Under the pieces are notes generated by a model, which saw only the letters and a program-made list of their open reading frames with translations, ran no database searches and was not told the DNA's origin. From Bradyrhizobium arachidis (GTDB taxonomy: Bacteria > Pseudomonadota > Alphaproteobacteria > Rhizobiales > Xanthobacteraceae), in assembly GCF_015291705.1 (NCBI RefSeq), contig NZ_CP030050.1, forward strand, positions 4,836,001 through 4,900,000: a DNA stretch of 64,000 bases. The letters run 5' to 3'. Below are positions 49,130 through 57,938 of this stretch, in pieces. The position numbers and the translations under genes are program-made. Numbering within the stretch: the stretch's first letter is position 1; every line of letters begins with the position of its first letter.

Positions 49130-50221
49130 ATGAAACGCCGTACATTTCTCAAGGGCGGCGCGGTCGCCGGTGCGACGACGCTGGTTGCTGCACCTGCGAT
49201 TGCGCAGAGCTCGCCCGAGATCAAATGGCGCCTGACCTCGAGCTTCCCGAAGTCGCTCGACACCATCTACGGCACAGCGCAGACCTTTGCGAAATACGTG
49301 GCCGACGCCACCGACAACAAATTCCAGATCCAGACCTTTGCGGCCGGCGAGCTCGTTCCGGGCCTGCAGGCGCTCGACGCCGTCAGCGTCGCCTCGGTCG
49401 AGATGGCGCAGACGCCGCTCTATTTCTACATCGGCAAGGAGCCGGCGCTGGCTTATGCCACCGGTGCGCCGTTCGGCATGAACCATCGCCACCAGGAGTC
49501 CTGGTGGTATTTCGGCGGCGGCGCCGATCTCACCAACGAGGCGCTCAAGCCCTTCAAGGCTCACGCCATCCTCTGCGGCAATTCCGGCACCCAGATGGGC
49601 GGCTGGTTCCGTAAGGAGATCAAGACCGTCGACGACCTGAAGGGCCTCAAATTCCGCATCGCCGGCATGGGTGGCCATGTGCTGGCGCGGCTCGGCATCG
49701 TGCCGCAGCAGCTCGCCGGCGGCGACGTCTATGCGGCGCTGGAGAAGGGCTCGATCGATGCGGCCGAATTCGTCGGCCCCTATGACGACGAGAAGCTCGG
49801 CTTCCAGAAGGTCGCGAAGTACTATTACTTCCCCGGCTGGTGGGAAGGCGGCGCCATGCTGCACATGATCGTCAACGACGAGAAATGGGCGAGCCTGCCG
49901 AAGCACTATCAGGCGATCGTCAACCAGGCCGCCTCGGCGGCGGGCGCCTGGATGCTCGAAAAGTACGACAGCGTGAATCCGGCGGCCTTGAAGCGGCTGA
50001 TCGCCAACGGCGCCGAGCTGAAGGCGTTCCCGCAGCCGGTGCTGGAAGCCTGCTACAACGCGACCCAGGAGCACCTGAACGAGCTCGCCGCCAAGAGCGA
50101 CCTGTTCAAGCGCACCAAGGAGAGCCACGACGCGTATATGAAGGAGCTCTTGTTCTACACGCAGATCGCCGAGAATTTTTACGACAACTATCTGCTCAGC
50201 AAGATGCGTAACAAGAGCTGA
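49130..50221 (+). CDS. TRAP-type transporter substrate-binding protein (DctP family)
   Basis: The 363-residue protein has a Tat signal (MKRRTFLKGGAVAGATTLVA APAIA). The mature part reads IKWRLTSSFPKSLDTIYGTA and WFRKEIKTVDDLKGLKFRIA GMGGHVLARLG, the DctP pattern in which the Arg of FRIAG binds the carboxylate of the ligand. It resembles the 2-oxo-acid-binding group. No DctQ or DctM membrane genes are adjacent, so it is an orphan here. AGGGAG precedes ATG 49130. Confidence 0.85.
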   Translation: MKRRTFLKGGAVAGATTLVAAPAIAQSSPEIKWRLTSSFPKSLDTIYGTAQTFAKYVADATDNKFQIQTFAAGELVPGLQALDAVSVASVEMAQTPLYFYIGKEPALAYATGAPFGMNHRHQESWWYFGGGADLTNEALKPFKAHAILCGNSGTQMGGWFRKEIKTVDDLKGLKFRIAGMGGHVLARLGIVPQQLAGGDVYAALEKGSIDAAEFVGPYDDEKLGFQKVAKYYYFPGWWEGGAMLHMIVNDEKWASLPKHYQAIVNQAASAAGAWMLEKYDSVNPAALKRLIANGAELKAFPQPVLEACYNATQEHLNELAAKSDLFKRTKESHDAYMKELLFYTQIAENFYDNYLLSKMRNKS

Positions 50222-50230
50222 TGGTGAGGA

Positions 50231-50256
50231 GGGCGCGGCGTTTACGCCGCGCCCGG
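50231..50256 (+). terminator. Hairpin after TRAP gene
   Basis: GGGCGCGGCG/CGCCGCGCCC, a 10-bp stem with a TTTA-type loop 12 bases after the stop codon. No T-run follows, so its strength is unclear. Confidence 0.6.
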
Positions 50257-50262
50257 CTCTCG

Positions 50263-50350
50263 TAGGGTGGGCAAAGGCGCGACTGCGCCGTGCCCACGTT
50301 CTTTCGCTTCATTGACAATGGTGGGCACGCTCCGCTTTGCCCACCCTACG
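50263..50350. repeat. Long palindromic intergenic repeat
   Basis: CGTAGGGTGGGCAAAG at the left edge is mirrored by CTTTGCCCACCCTACG at the right edge (50335-50350), and GTGCCCAC in the middle by GTGGGCAC. From memory this is the widespread GTAGGGTGGGCAAAG intergenic repeat of Bradyrhizobium and relatives. It lies between convergent genes. Confidence 0.7.
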
Positions 50351-50369
50351 GGACTGATCGTGTGGCGTC

Positions 50370-51140
50370 TTACGCCCCCAATCCCAGCTTCGCGTAGATG
50401 CGCCGCGCATAGGCGCCGAAGGCGTCCGTGGTCTTCAGCGGCAGGTCGCGCGGGAAGGGCAGGTCGATCGGGAAGTAATCAGCCATCTTCGCCGGGCCCG
50501 CGGTCAGCACCGCACAGTGCGAGGACAGGAACACCGCTTCCTGGATCGAGTGCGTGACGAAGATGATGGTCTTGCCGCTCTCGCGCCAGATCCGTAGCAT
50601 CTCCAGGTTCATCTGCTCGCGCGTCAGCGCATCCAGCGCGCCGAACGGCTCGTCCATCAGGATCAGCTTGGGATCGTGGATGAACGCGCGTGCAATCGCG
50701 GTGCGCTGCTGCATGCCGCCGGAGAGCTGCTGCGGATATTTGTCTTCATAGCCGGCAAGACCGACGAGGTTGAGCAGATCGCGCGCCCGCTCGCGCGCGG
50801 CCTTCATCGGCAGTCCCACGATCTCGGCCGGCAGGAGCACGTTGTCCAGGATCGTGCGCCATTTGAGGAGCAGCGCCTGCTGGAACACCATGCCGATGTC
50901 GCAGGTCGGATCGAACGGGCTTTTGGCATTGCCGATCTTCACCGTGCCGCCGTCGGCGCTGTGCAGGCCCGCCAGAATCTTCATCACCGTGGTCTTGCCG
51001 CAGCCGGAGGGGCCGACCAGCGAGACCAGCTCACCTTCCTGCACGTCCATGGTGACGTCCGACACGGCCAAAAACTCGGAGCCGCCGGTCCGATAGACTT
51101 TCCGGACGCCTTGCAGGCTGATGAAGGCCTCGGAGCTCAT
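50370..51140 (-). CDS. ABC transporter ATP-binding protein
   Basis: The 256-residue protein has Walker [11 protein letters not shown]-loop [11 protein letters not shown], signature [15 protein letters not shown], Walker [14 protein letters not shown] and switch His [12 protein letters not shown]. It resembles the nitrate/sulfonate/taurine group (SsuB/TauB). ATG 51140 overlaps the stop of the upstream gene in ATGA. It should drive the permease at 54059 together with the binding protein at 55662. Confidence 0.9.
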   Translation of the reverse strand: MSSEAFISLQGVRKVYRTGGSEFLAVSDVTMDVQEGELVSLVGPSGCGKTTVMKILAGLHSADGGTVKIGNAKSPFDPTCDIGMVFQQALLLKWRTILDNVLLPAEIVGLPMKAARERARDLLNLVGLAGYEDKYPQQLSGGMQQRTAIARAFIHDPKLILMDEPFGALDALTREQMNLEMLRIWRESGKTIIFVTHSIQEAVFLSSHCAVLTAGPAKMADYFPIDLPFPRDLPLKTTDAFGAYARRIYAKLGLGA

Positions 51141-52192
51141 GCCAGCCATTTGCTCAAGTTTGCCGCAACGAAAGCATCGTCGCTGAGGTCGGCGTGTTCG
51201 CGCGTGACGCGGTCGATCTCCTCCTTCTGGCCGGGGCTGAGACCCTCGTTCGGATCGAGGCACCACAATCCCCGCATCAGGCCCTGGCGCCGCAGGATCT
51301 CGTGGCAGCCGGCGATGCAGCCGTGAAAATTGTTGGCGACATCGAAGAAGGCGCTGTTGCAGTCGGTGACGCGGGCATCGAGCGCGAGCAGGTCGGCCGG
51401 CACGCTGTCCTTGTGCCGCGCCGCCTTGCAGCGCTCGAACTGTTTGATCGCGCTCGCGGTCCAGACCGACCAATGGCCGAGCAGGCCGCCTTTGAAATAG
51501 GTGCGCGTGGTGACGCCGTTGTCGCGCAGGTCGAACGGCAGCATCAGGTCGAGCAGGATGTGGTCGTCATTGCCGGTGTAGAGCGCGACGCGATCGAGCG
51601 CGCCGGCGGCGGCGACGCCGCGCAGCACGTCGAGCGTGCGATAGCGGTTGAACGGCGCGATCTTGATCGCAATGACATTGTCGATCGCGGCAAAGCGCTG
51701 CCAGAACCGGCTCGACAGGATGACGCCGCCGACGGCGGGCTGGAGGTAGAAGCCGACCAGCGGGATTTCCGCTGCGACCGTCGTGCAGTGCGCGATGATC
51801 TCGTCCTCGGAAGCGCCCTTCATCGCGGCGAGGCTGAGCAGGCCGGCGTGATAGCCGATGTCGAGGGCGGTGCGGGCCTCCGTGACGGCCTGCGTGGTCG
51901 GGCCGGCAAGGCCCGCGACCATCGCCAGCGGGCGCTTGGTCCAGCTGGCGGCAGTCTCGGCGGCAAGCTCCAGCACCGGCCGGTACAGGCCGACATCGCG
52001 AATCGCGAATTGCGTCGTGTGCACGCCGACCGCGAGGCCTCCGGAGCCGGCGTCGATGTAATAGCGAGTCAGCGCGCGCTGATGCTGCTTGTCGAGCTGG
52101 CGCTCGGCGGTGAGCGCGAGCGGATGCGCCGGCAGCACGGTGCCCTCGGCGATCAGCTTGCGGACGTCTGCGTTGATCTGGCTGTGGTGCAT
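51137..52192 (-). CDS. Dihydrodipicolinate synthase family protein
   Basis: The 351-residue protein resembles the DapA/NanA TIM-barrel aldolase family by length and by parts such as GTVLPAHPLALTAERQLDKQ, YYIDAGSGGLAVGVHTTQF, VGFYLQPAVGGVILSSRFWQ and IAIKIAPFNRYRTLDVLRG. The Lys in AIKIAPF is the likely Schiff-base residue. The extended C-terminus (about 60 residues more than DapA) is unusual. In this operon it probably acts in breakdown of the imported compound, not in lysine synthesis. Confidence 0.7.
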   Translation of the reverse strand: MHHSQINADVRKLIAEGTVLPAHPLALTAERQLDKQHQRALTRYYIDAGSGGLAVGVHTTQFAIRDVGLYRPVLELAAETAASWTKRPLAMVAGLAGPTTQAVTEARTALDIGYHAGLLSLAAMKGASEDEIIAHCTTVAAEIPLVGFYLQPAVGGVILSSRFWQRFAAIDNVIAIKIAPFNRYRTLDVLRGVAAAGALDRVALYTGNDDHILLDLMLPFDLRDNGVTTRTYFKGGLLGHWSVWTASAIKQFERCKAARHKDSVPADLLALDARVTDCNSAFFDVANNFHGCIAGCHEILRRQGLMRGLWCLDPNEGLSPGQKEEIDRVTREHADLSDDAFVAANLSKWLA

Positions 52193-52197
52193 GATGT

Positions 52198-53019
52198 CTA
52201 TCCGAATTCTGGGCCGGCGACGGCGAATGGCATTTCGTCGCCCGCTGATGTGGCAGGGCCGAAGCGCATGCGCTGGAACGGCCGTTCGATGGTCCAGCTA
52301 GATGCGGCCAGTCCTTCCAGGAACGCAGCTTGCGAGGCGACGGCGTCGATCAGGAGGGGGCGGGGCTCGGAGCGGGCGATCGCGTGGACAAGGGCCAGCG
52401 CGTCCGCGGCATTGTCAGCGAATAATGGGCCGATGTGGCGCGCGGTCCGGCCATCGCGGACCAGCGCGATGCATCCATTCGCTGTGACGATGCGCGAGCC
52501 GGAGCGTCGGGCAAAGGCGGTGAGGAGCGCGGTCCGGTCGAACCCGGTGGCCCGCTGGTCGCGCGCGCGAAGCGCCTCGAGCGTGGCGGCTGACGGCGCC
52601 GGCGCGGAGGCCTGCGCCGGCTTCACCAACTTCAGCCGGCGCAATTGCAGTGTCGGGGTGAAGCCGAGCGGGCCGTAGACGGCGGCGCCGTCGGGGGTGG
52701 CGTCGAGCCAGCTGGTCAGGCCGTTCTTGCGCGCCGTCTGGAGGCAGGCATCGACGAGGCGCGTTGCGAGACCGCGGCGGCGATGCGTGGCCGACACCAG
52801 CACCATGCTGATCCAGGCATTGTTGCCGGAGTAGGGCAGCAGTGCCGCTGTTGCGATCAGCCGCATGCCGTCGCGAATGCCGAACACGATGCCGTCGCGC
52901 AGGAAGATGCGCCAGTCCTCTTCGGTCTGGTTCCAGTGCGCCTCCGTCGACAGCGCGAGCCCGGCGATCGCGTCGGCGACGCCGAGCATGAGGATGGGCG
53001 GAGCGTCAGTAGCGTCCAT
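52198..53019 (-). CDS. GNAT-family N-acetyltransferase
   Basis: The 273-residue protein has the GNAT acetyl-CoA motif A in WISMVLVSATHRRRGLATRL VDACL and motif B in DATPDGAAVYGPLGFTPTLQ. The C-terminal half is a second, degenerate GNAT-like unit (LVHAIARSEPRPLLIDAVAS). Substrate unknown; part of the same operon, overlapping the upstream gene by 14 bases. Confidence 0.75.
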   Translation of the reverse strand: MDATDAPPILMLGVADAIAGLALSTEAHWNQTEEDWRIFLRDGIVFGIRDGMRLIATAALLPYSGNNAWISMVLVSATHRRRGLATRLVDACLQTARKNGLTSWLDATPDGAAVYGPLGFTPTLQLRRLKLVKPAQASAPAPSAATLEALRARDQRATGFDRTALLTAFARRSGSRIVTANGCIALVRDGRTARHIGPLFADNAADALALVHAIARSEPRPLLIDAVASQAAFLEGLAASSWTIERPFQRMRFGPATSAGDEMPFAVAGPEFG

Positions 53020-54043
53020 CGCGCACCTCGTATTTGGTGGGCTTGCCGAGGCTCGGCATGGCGCGCGACACCCAGTCCGCGGTCCAGGCGATCAGCTGCT
53101 CGGTGTCGACGACGGGCAGGCCGAACAGCTCGACCGCCCTGGACGTGTCGGTGAGCCACGCCGTCGGCTCCTCCTTGCCCGTCAGCACCGGCGTGCGGCC
53201 GAAGCGCGCGCCGAACTTTTGGGCGAGATCGCGCACGGCAAGGATCTCGTGGCCGCTGACATTGATCGGCGAGGTCGGGGCCGTGCAATGCGCAAGGCAT
53301 CGCAGCGCCTGCGCGGAGGCATCGCCCTGCCAGATGAAATTGACATGGCCGAGGCTGACGTCGATCGGGGTGCCGTTGAGCACCTTGGTGGCGATGTCGT
53401 GCAGCACGCCGTAGCGCATGTCGATCGCGTAGTTGAGGCGGAACAGCCGGCCGGGCGTCGAAAACTTGCGCGAAAAATATTCGAACATGCGCTCGCGGCC
53501 GACGCAGGATTGGGCGTATTCGCCGGGCGGGTTCGGCGCCATGTCCTCGGTCGAGCCTTTGCCCTCGACAGGGACGAAAGGATAGATGCAGCCGGTCGAG
53601 AACGCGACGATCCGCGACGACGGGAAGGCCTGCGCGACCAGCGCCGGCACATGCGCGTTCATCGCCCAGGTCAGCGACAGGTCGCCCTCGGCGCCGAACT
53701 TGCGGCCGGCCATGAAGATGATGTTGGGCGCCTTGGGGAGGGCCTGAATGGCCTTCTCGTCCATCAGATCGCAATTGATGGTCTCGACGCCGCGCGCGTG
53801 CAGCCACTCCTTCACACCGGCTTCGCTGAAGCGGGCGACGCCGATGACGCGCCGATCCGGGGCCGCGGCCTTGGCGAGCCCCGCCAGCGTCGGGCCCATC
53901 TTGCCGCCGACGCCGAGGACCATGATGTCGCCCTCGACCTTCCTGAGATCGTCGATCAGCGCCTGCGTCGGCCGGCACAGGAGGTCGTCGAGCGCCGCGA
54001 TATCGGGAATGGTCTTCGGCAGGTTCTCGCGGGTGAGAAGCAT
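53006..54043 (-). CDS. NAD-dependent epimerase/dehydratase family protein
   Basis: The 345-residue protein shows a nucleotide-binding loop VLGVGGKMGPTLAG (a GxGGxxG variant) and the SDR-type central part AFSTGCIYPFVPVEGKGSTE with a following YAQSCVGRERMFEYFSRK, in place of the usual Tyr-x3-Lys. So it is an atypical extended SDR and the catalytic Tyr/Lys should be checked. It likely reduces or oxidises a catabolic intermediate. Confidence 0.7.
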   Translation of the reverse strand: MLLTRENLPKTIPDIAALDDLLCRPTQALIDDLRKVEGDIMVLGVGGKMGPTLAGLAKAAAPDRRVIGVARFSEAGVKEWLHARGVETINCDLMDEKAIQALPKAPNIIFMAGRKFGAEGDLSLTWAMNAHVPALVAQAFPSSRIVAFSTGCIYPFVPVEGKGSTEDMAPNPPGEYAQSCVGRERMFEYFSRKFSTPGRLFRLNYAIDMRYGVLHDIATKVLNGTPIDVSLGHVNFIWQGDASAQALRCLAHCTAPTSPINVSGHEILAVRDLAQKFGARFGRTPVLTGKEEPTAWLTDTSRAVELFGLPVVDTEQLIAWTADWVSRAMPSLGKPTKYEVRDGRY

Positions 54044-54058
54044 GGGGCGGTCCTTCAG

Positions 54059-54832
54059 TTAGGCTTGCCTGGCATCGCTGACCACGAACATGCGTTCGAG
54101 GGCGAGCACCAGGCCGTAGAGAGCGACGCCGAGCAGGGTCAGCAGCACGACGGCCATCACCATCGCGGGCGTGTCGAGCGAGGACTGCACCTGGATCATG
54201 AGGTAGCCGAGCCCGCGCTCGGAGGCGATGAACTCGCCGACGATGGCGCCGGCGACCGCGAGGATGGCGCCGACCTTCATGCCGGAGAACACGTAAGGCA
54301 GCGATCCCGGCAGCTGGATCTTGCGGAATAGCGTCCAGCGCGAGCCGCGCAGCGATTTGACGAGGTCGAGCAGGTCAGGCTCGACCTCGCGCAGGCCGCG
54401 CGCCGTGGTGAGCAGGATCGGAAAGAAGCAGATGCTGAAGGCGATCAGGATGTTCGGCACGATGCCGTAGGAGAACCAGACGATGAAGAGCGGCCCGAGC
54501 GCGACCTTCGGGATCATGTTCAAGGTCACAAACAGCGGCAGCAGCACGAGGCTGACGAGCGGCGCCCAGCTGAAGATCACCGCGAGCGCGACGCCGACGA
54601 AAGCGCCGAGCGCGAAGCCGCCGAGGATCTCGATCGCGGTGACCAGCGTGTTGGCGCCCCAGGAATAGCTCGCGGTGCCCAGCGTCTGAATCGTCGCGAG
54701 CGGGGAGGGCAGGATGAATTTCGGCACGTGGAAGGCATCGACCGCGACCTGCCACAGCACGAGCACGGCGAGGTGCACGATCAGGATGACCGCAAAGCTG
54801 CGCGAGGTGCGGGCTGCGTCTCCTGCCACCAT
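54059..54832 (-). CDS. ABC transporter permease
   Basis: ATG 54832 follows CAGGGAGCAA. The 257-residue protein has six membrane segments and the cytoplasmic coupling loop (EAA-like) KSLRGSRWTLFRKIQLPGSL PYVFSGMKVGAILAVAGAIV GEF. It belongs to the SsuC/TauC type. A candidate TetR operator lies 67 bases upstream of its start. Confidence 0.88.
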   Translation of the reverse strand: MVAGDAARTSRSFAVILIVHLAVLVLWQVAVDAFHVPKFILPSPLATIQTLGTASYSWGANTLVTAIEILGGFALGAFVGVALAVIFSWAPLVSLVLLPLFVTLNMIPKVALGPLFIVWFSYGIVPNILIAFSICFFPILLTTARGLREVEPDLLDLVKSLRGSRWTLFRKIQLPGSLPYVFSGMKVGAILAVAGAIVGEFIASERGLGYLMIQVQSSLDTPAMVMAVVLLTLLGVALYGLVLALERMFVVSDARQA

Positions 54833-54898
54833 TTGCTCCCTGTTGCTAGCAGCGACGACGCCGCTGATCTCAAGCCTAACCGGCCTTGCAGGAAGTTT

Positions 54899-54912
54899 CA
54901 ACCAGTTGGTTG
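54899..54912. promoter_or_regulatory. Candidate TetR operator 1
   Basis: CAACCAGTTGGTTG: inverted half-sites CAACCA/TGGTTG with 2 bases between. It lies between the tetR stop and the permease start. A related site is at 55565. Confidence 0.5.
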
Positions 54913-54913
54913 A

Positions 54914-55561
54914 TTATGGCCGGAGCGAATGCAGCACGAGGTCGACCACATGCCGGCGGCGGTTGCGCCGCGCCGTCCGGGTCGAAAGATCCTTGCCGAA
55001 GATCGCCGAGAGCGTCGGCGTGTTGGACAGGTAGAAATAGCCTAGTGCTGCGATCGAGATGTAGAGCTGGACAGGATCGATCCCCTTGCGGAACATGCCG
55101 GCGCGGACGCCTTCGTTGAGGATATGGGAGACGCTGACGACGAGGGGCGAATGCATCGCCTCCAGCCGGGTCGAGCCGCGGACGTGGCGGGCGCCGCCGC
55201 GGTTCTCGTCGTTCAGCAGCACGATGAAATCAGGGTTGGTGGCGAGGTAATCGAACGAGGCCTCGATCAGCTTCCGGATCGCCTTTTCCGGCGGCAGGCC
55301 TTCGAGATTGAGCTGGCGCTCCTGCTCGCGGATATCAGCGTAAACCCATTCAAGCACGGCGAGATAGAGCGCGTCCTTGTCGCCGAAATAGTGGTAGACC
55401 AGCTGCTTGTTGACGCCGGCGCGCTCGGCGATCTCGTCGACGCGGGCGCCGGCAAAGCCGTGCTTGGCGAACTCCAGGCGCGCCGCCGTGAGCAGCTTGT
55501 TGCGGGTGGCGACGGGGTCGCGCCGCTGCGGCACGGTGTCGCCTGAACGTTTTGCGGGCAT
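54914..55561 (-). CDS. TetR-family regulator
   Basis: The 215-residue protein (ATG 55561) has a TetR HTH near residues 20-66: RNKLLTAARLEFAKHGFAGA RVDEIAERAGVNKQLVYHYF GDKDALYLAVLE. The C-terminal part resembles the RutR-like TetR_C group (LIEASFDYLATNPDFIVLLN). Divergent from the binding-protein gene and upstream of the permease operon, it likely controls both. Confidence 0.85.
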   Translation of the reverse strand: MPAKRSGDTVPQRRDPVATRNKLLTAARLEFAKHGFAGARVDEIAERAGVNKQLVYHYFGDKDALYLAVLEWVYADIREQERQLNLEGLPPEKAIRKLIEASFDYLATNPDFIVLLNDENRGGARHVRGSTRLEAMHSPLVVSVSHILNEGVRAGMFRKGIDPVQLYISIAALGYFYLSNTPTLSAIFGKDLSTRTARRNRRRHVVDLVLHSLRP

Positions 55562-55564
55562 TTC

Positions 55565-55578
55565 CAACCAAACAGTTG
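55565..55578. promoter_or_regulatory. Candidate TetR operator 2
   Basis: CAACCA-AA-CAGTTG directly upstream of the tetR start, in the region shared with the divergent binding-protein gene. It matches operator 1 in the first half-site and 4 of 6 bases of the second. Confidence 0.45.
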
Positions 55579-55661
55579 ACAAGTTGAGGGCGGCCTTGTT
55601 GCATTGGTATCCTCACATGGGGAGAGCGACAAGCCGGGTCGCCGGCACAGGGAGAGATGCG

Positions 55662-56666
55662 ATGAAGCGTTTGCAGGCGGCTGTTGTGGCGCTGGTGCTT
55701 GGTCTGCCGGCGGCGCCGGCCAGCGCGGGCGAGGCGGTCAATCTGATCCTGAACTGGACGCCGACGGCCGACCATTCGCCGTTCTATTACGCCAAGGCGC
55801 AGGGATGGTACGAGAAGGCCGGCATCGACCTCACCATCGAGGTCGGCAAGGGCTCCGGCGTCTCCGCCGCCAAGGTCGGCTCCGGCGGCTCGCCCTTCGG
55901 CATCGCCGATCTCGCCACCATGCTGGTCGCCAAGAGCAAGGGCGCCGACGACGTCGCGCTGATGAGCATCTACGCCAACACCGGGCAGACCTTCTACTGG
56001 CTGAAGAGCTACGGCGTGAACGGTGTGAAGGACTTTCCGAACCACAAGATCGGCAATCCGCCCGGCGATGCCTCGCGCGTGATGTGGCCGGCGTTCGCGA
56101 AGGCCGCGGGCATCGCGCCTGACTCCGTGAGCTTCGTGAACATCGGCCCGACCGCGAAGATCGCGGGGCTCAAGAGCCACACCGTCGACATCATCAGCGA
56201 CTTCTACAACGAGCACGATCTGAAGGTGATCGAGTTCGGACAGGACCTCGGCTACGTCAACTGGAAGGACATCGGGCTCAACCCGTACGGCAATTCGCTC
56301 ATCGTGAACGGCGCCTATCTTCAGAAGAATCCCAAGCTCGTCGAAGAGTTCGTGCGCATCTCGCAGAAGGCCTTCGCGGCCTGCGTTGCGGATGTGGCAC
56401 CGTGCCTGAAGGCGCTGCTCGACCAGGTCTCCGGCCTCGACAAGGAGAACCAGGAGCGCCAGTGGGAGCGCATCAAGTTCCTGATGACCGACGAGTTCAC
56501 CACCACCAAGGGTCTCGGCTGGATCGACGGTGAGCGGATGAAGAAGGACTACGAGCTGGTCCAGACGTATCTCGGCATGGAGAAGCCGTTCGACGTGACC
56601 ACGGCGTTCTCGACCAAGATGCTGGATCCCGCCATCAAGATGGATGCGAGCAAGGTGAAGAAGTAG
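55662..56666 (+). CDS. ABC transporter substrate-binding protein (NMT1/THI5-like)
   Basis: The 334-residue protein starts at ATG 55662 behind GGGAGAGATGCG, with a Sec signal (LQAAVVALVLGLPAAPASAG). The mature N-terminus VNLILNWTPTADHSPFYYAK AQGWYEKAGIDLTIEVGKGS is the NMT1/THI5-like fold, known for pyrimidine, taurine or riboflavin-type ligands. The ligand here is unknown. It works with the permease and ATPase on the other strand. Confidence 0.88.
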   Translation: MKRLQAAVVALVLGLPAAPASAGEAVNLILNWTPTADHSPFYYAKAQGWYEKAGIDLTIEVGKGSGVSAAKVGSGGSPFGIADLATMLVAKSKGADDVALMSIYANTGQTFYWLKSYGVNGVKDFPNHKIGNPPGDASRVMWPAFAKAAGIAPDSVSFVNIGPTAKIAGLKSHTVDIISDFYNEHDLKVIEFGQDLGYVNWKDIGLNPYGNSLIVNGAYLQKNPKLVEEFVRISQKAFAACVADVAPCLKALLDQVSGLDKENQERQWERIKFLMTDEFTTTKGLGWIDGERMKKDYELVQTYLGMEKPFDVTTAFSTKMLDPAIKMDASKVKK

Positions 56667-56697
56667 GGTGCGCCGCGAGCGGCGCCTGACGGCCTGG

Positions 56698-57518
56698 TCA
56701 GCTCTTCTTCATGTCGTAGACGTGTTCGGGCCCGGGAAAGGCGCGCGACCGCACATCGGCGGCATACGCTTCGATCGCGGCTTCGATGGCCGGACCCAGA
56801 TTGCCGTAGCGCCGGACGAATTTCGGCGTTCGCGGTGATAGTCCCAGCATGTCCTCAAGCACGAGCACCTGGCCGTCGCACGCCGCGCTTGCGCCGATGC
56901 CGATAGTCGGGATCGCGATTGTCTCGGTGATCTTGCGCGCCAGCGGTTCGGCGACGGCTTCGACGACGACCGAGAACGCACCGGCATCGGCGACCGCCTT
57001 CGCGTCGTCCTCGATCGGCCCCCAATCCGTTTCGCTGCGGCCCTGGGCGCGAAACGAGCCGAGGGTGTTGATGGATTGCGGGGTCAAGCCGATATGACCC
57101 ATCACCGGGATGCCGCGCCCGGACAGGAATGCGATCGTCTCGGCCATGCGGACGCCGCCTTCGAGCTTCACCGCGCCGCACTGCGTTTCCTTCATGATCC
57201 GGACCGCGGCGTTGAACGCCTGCTCTTTGGAGGCCTCATACGATCCGAACGGCATATCGACCACGACCAGCGCCTGCCTGGACCCGCGCATCACGGCTGC
57301 GCCTGGAGGATCATCATGTCGAGCGTAACAGGTACCGTGGTCTCGAAGCCATGCATGACGTTGCCAAGGGAGTCGCCGACCAGAATGACGTCGCAATGCC
57401 GGTCCACCAGCGCTGCCGTATGCGCGTGGTAGGACGTCAGCATGACGATCGGCTCGCCGCGCTTGCGGGCCCGAATGTCCGGCGCAGTCTTGCGTCTGGT
57501 GGACGACTGGATTGACAT
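56698..57518 (-). pseudogene. panB: 3-methyl-2-oxobutanoate hydroxymethyltransferase, frameshifted
   Basis: The N-terminal frame from ATG 57518 reads [53 protein letters not shown] and stops. The other frame goes on [46 protein letters not shown] and [20 protein letters not shown] to 56698. A single base missing near 57300 explains the break. With it the protein would be about 273 residues and complete, including the DSLGN and GHIGLTP ketoacid-site motifs. PanB makes ketopantoate for coenzyme A, so either another copy exists, or pantothenate is taken up, or this is a sequencing error. Confidence 0.85.
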
Positions 57519-57871
57519 GATCAGCTCCGGCTGCGGGGAGGCGGATCGAAGCCAGATGATGCAACGGTGTCAATCTGGCCTCCGATCACAATGGACGGCG
57601 TGAGGTGAGGGGCTGGGAGGCCTTCTGCCCCAACGTCGTCATTGCCGATGTGGGAAGCAGCGAGCACTCATCCTTCACCGTCACCCTGAGGTAGCCGCTC
57701 CTTCGGCGGCCCTCGAAGGGCGACGGCCCGGCTCTCTCCGCGTGGCTGCATCGGGGCCGCGCATCCTTCGAGGCTCCCCATGGGACGCATTGCGTCCCAT
57801 GCCTCGCACCTCAGGATGACGGGTTAGGATTTGAAGCCTACGGCCCTATCCCGCCCATCCCCACGAAAGAA
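57519..57871. repeat. Intergenic region with dispersed palindromic repeat
   Basis: Between panB and minC there is no gene. Positions about 57690-57825 hold a mosaic of palindromes (CCTCGAAGG/CCTTCGAGG, GCATGGGACGCA/TGCGTCCCATGC-type at 57778-57804, CCTGAGGT/ACCTCAGG) of the type dispersed in Bradyrhizobium genomes. Confidence 0.55.
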
Positions 57872-57907
57872 TTAACCGGCCGTTAACCAAATCCGCCGCA
57901 TCGTTAA
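57872..57907. promoter_or_regulatory. CtrA-type binding sites upstream of minC
   Basis: TTAA (57872) - 7 bases - TTAA (57883) is an exact CtrA box, written TTAACCGGCCGTTAAC. A third GTTAAC lies at 57903-57908. The site is 53 bases before the minC start. CtrA is the cell-cycle master regulator of alphaproteobacteria, so cell-cycle control of minCDE is likely. Confidence 0.65.
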
Positions 57908-57938
57908 CTATTCAATAACGGGGAACGAGTCGGCCGTC

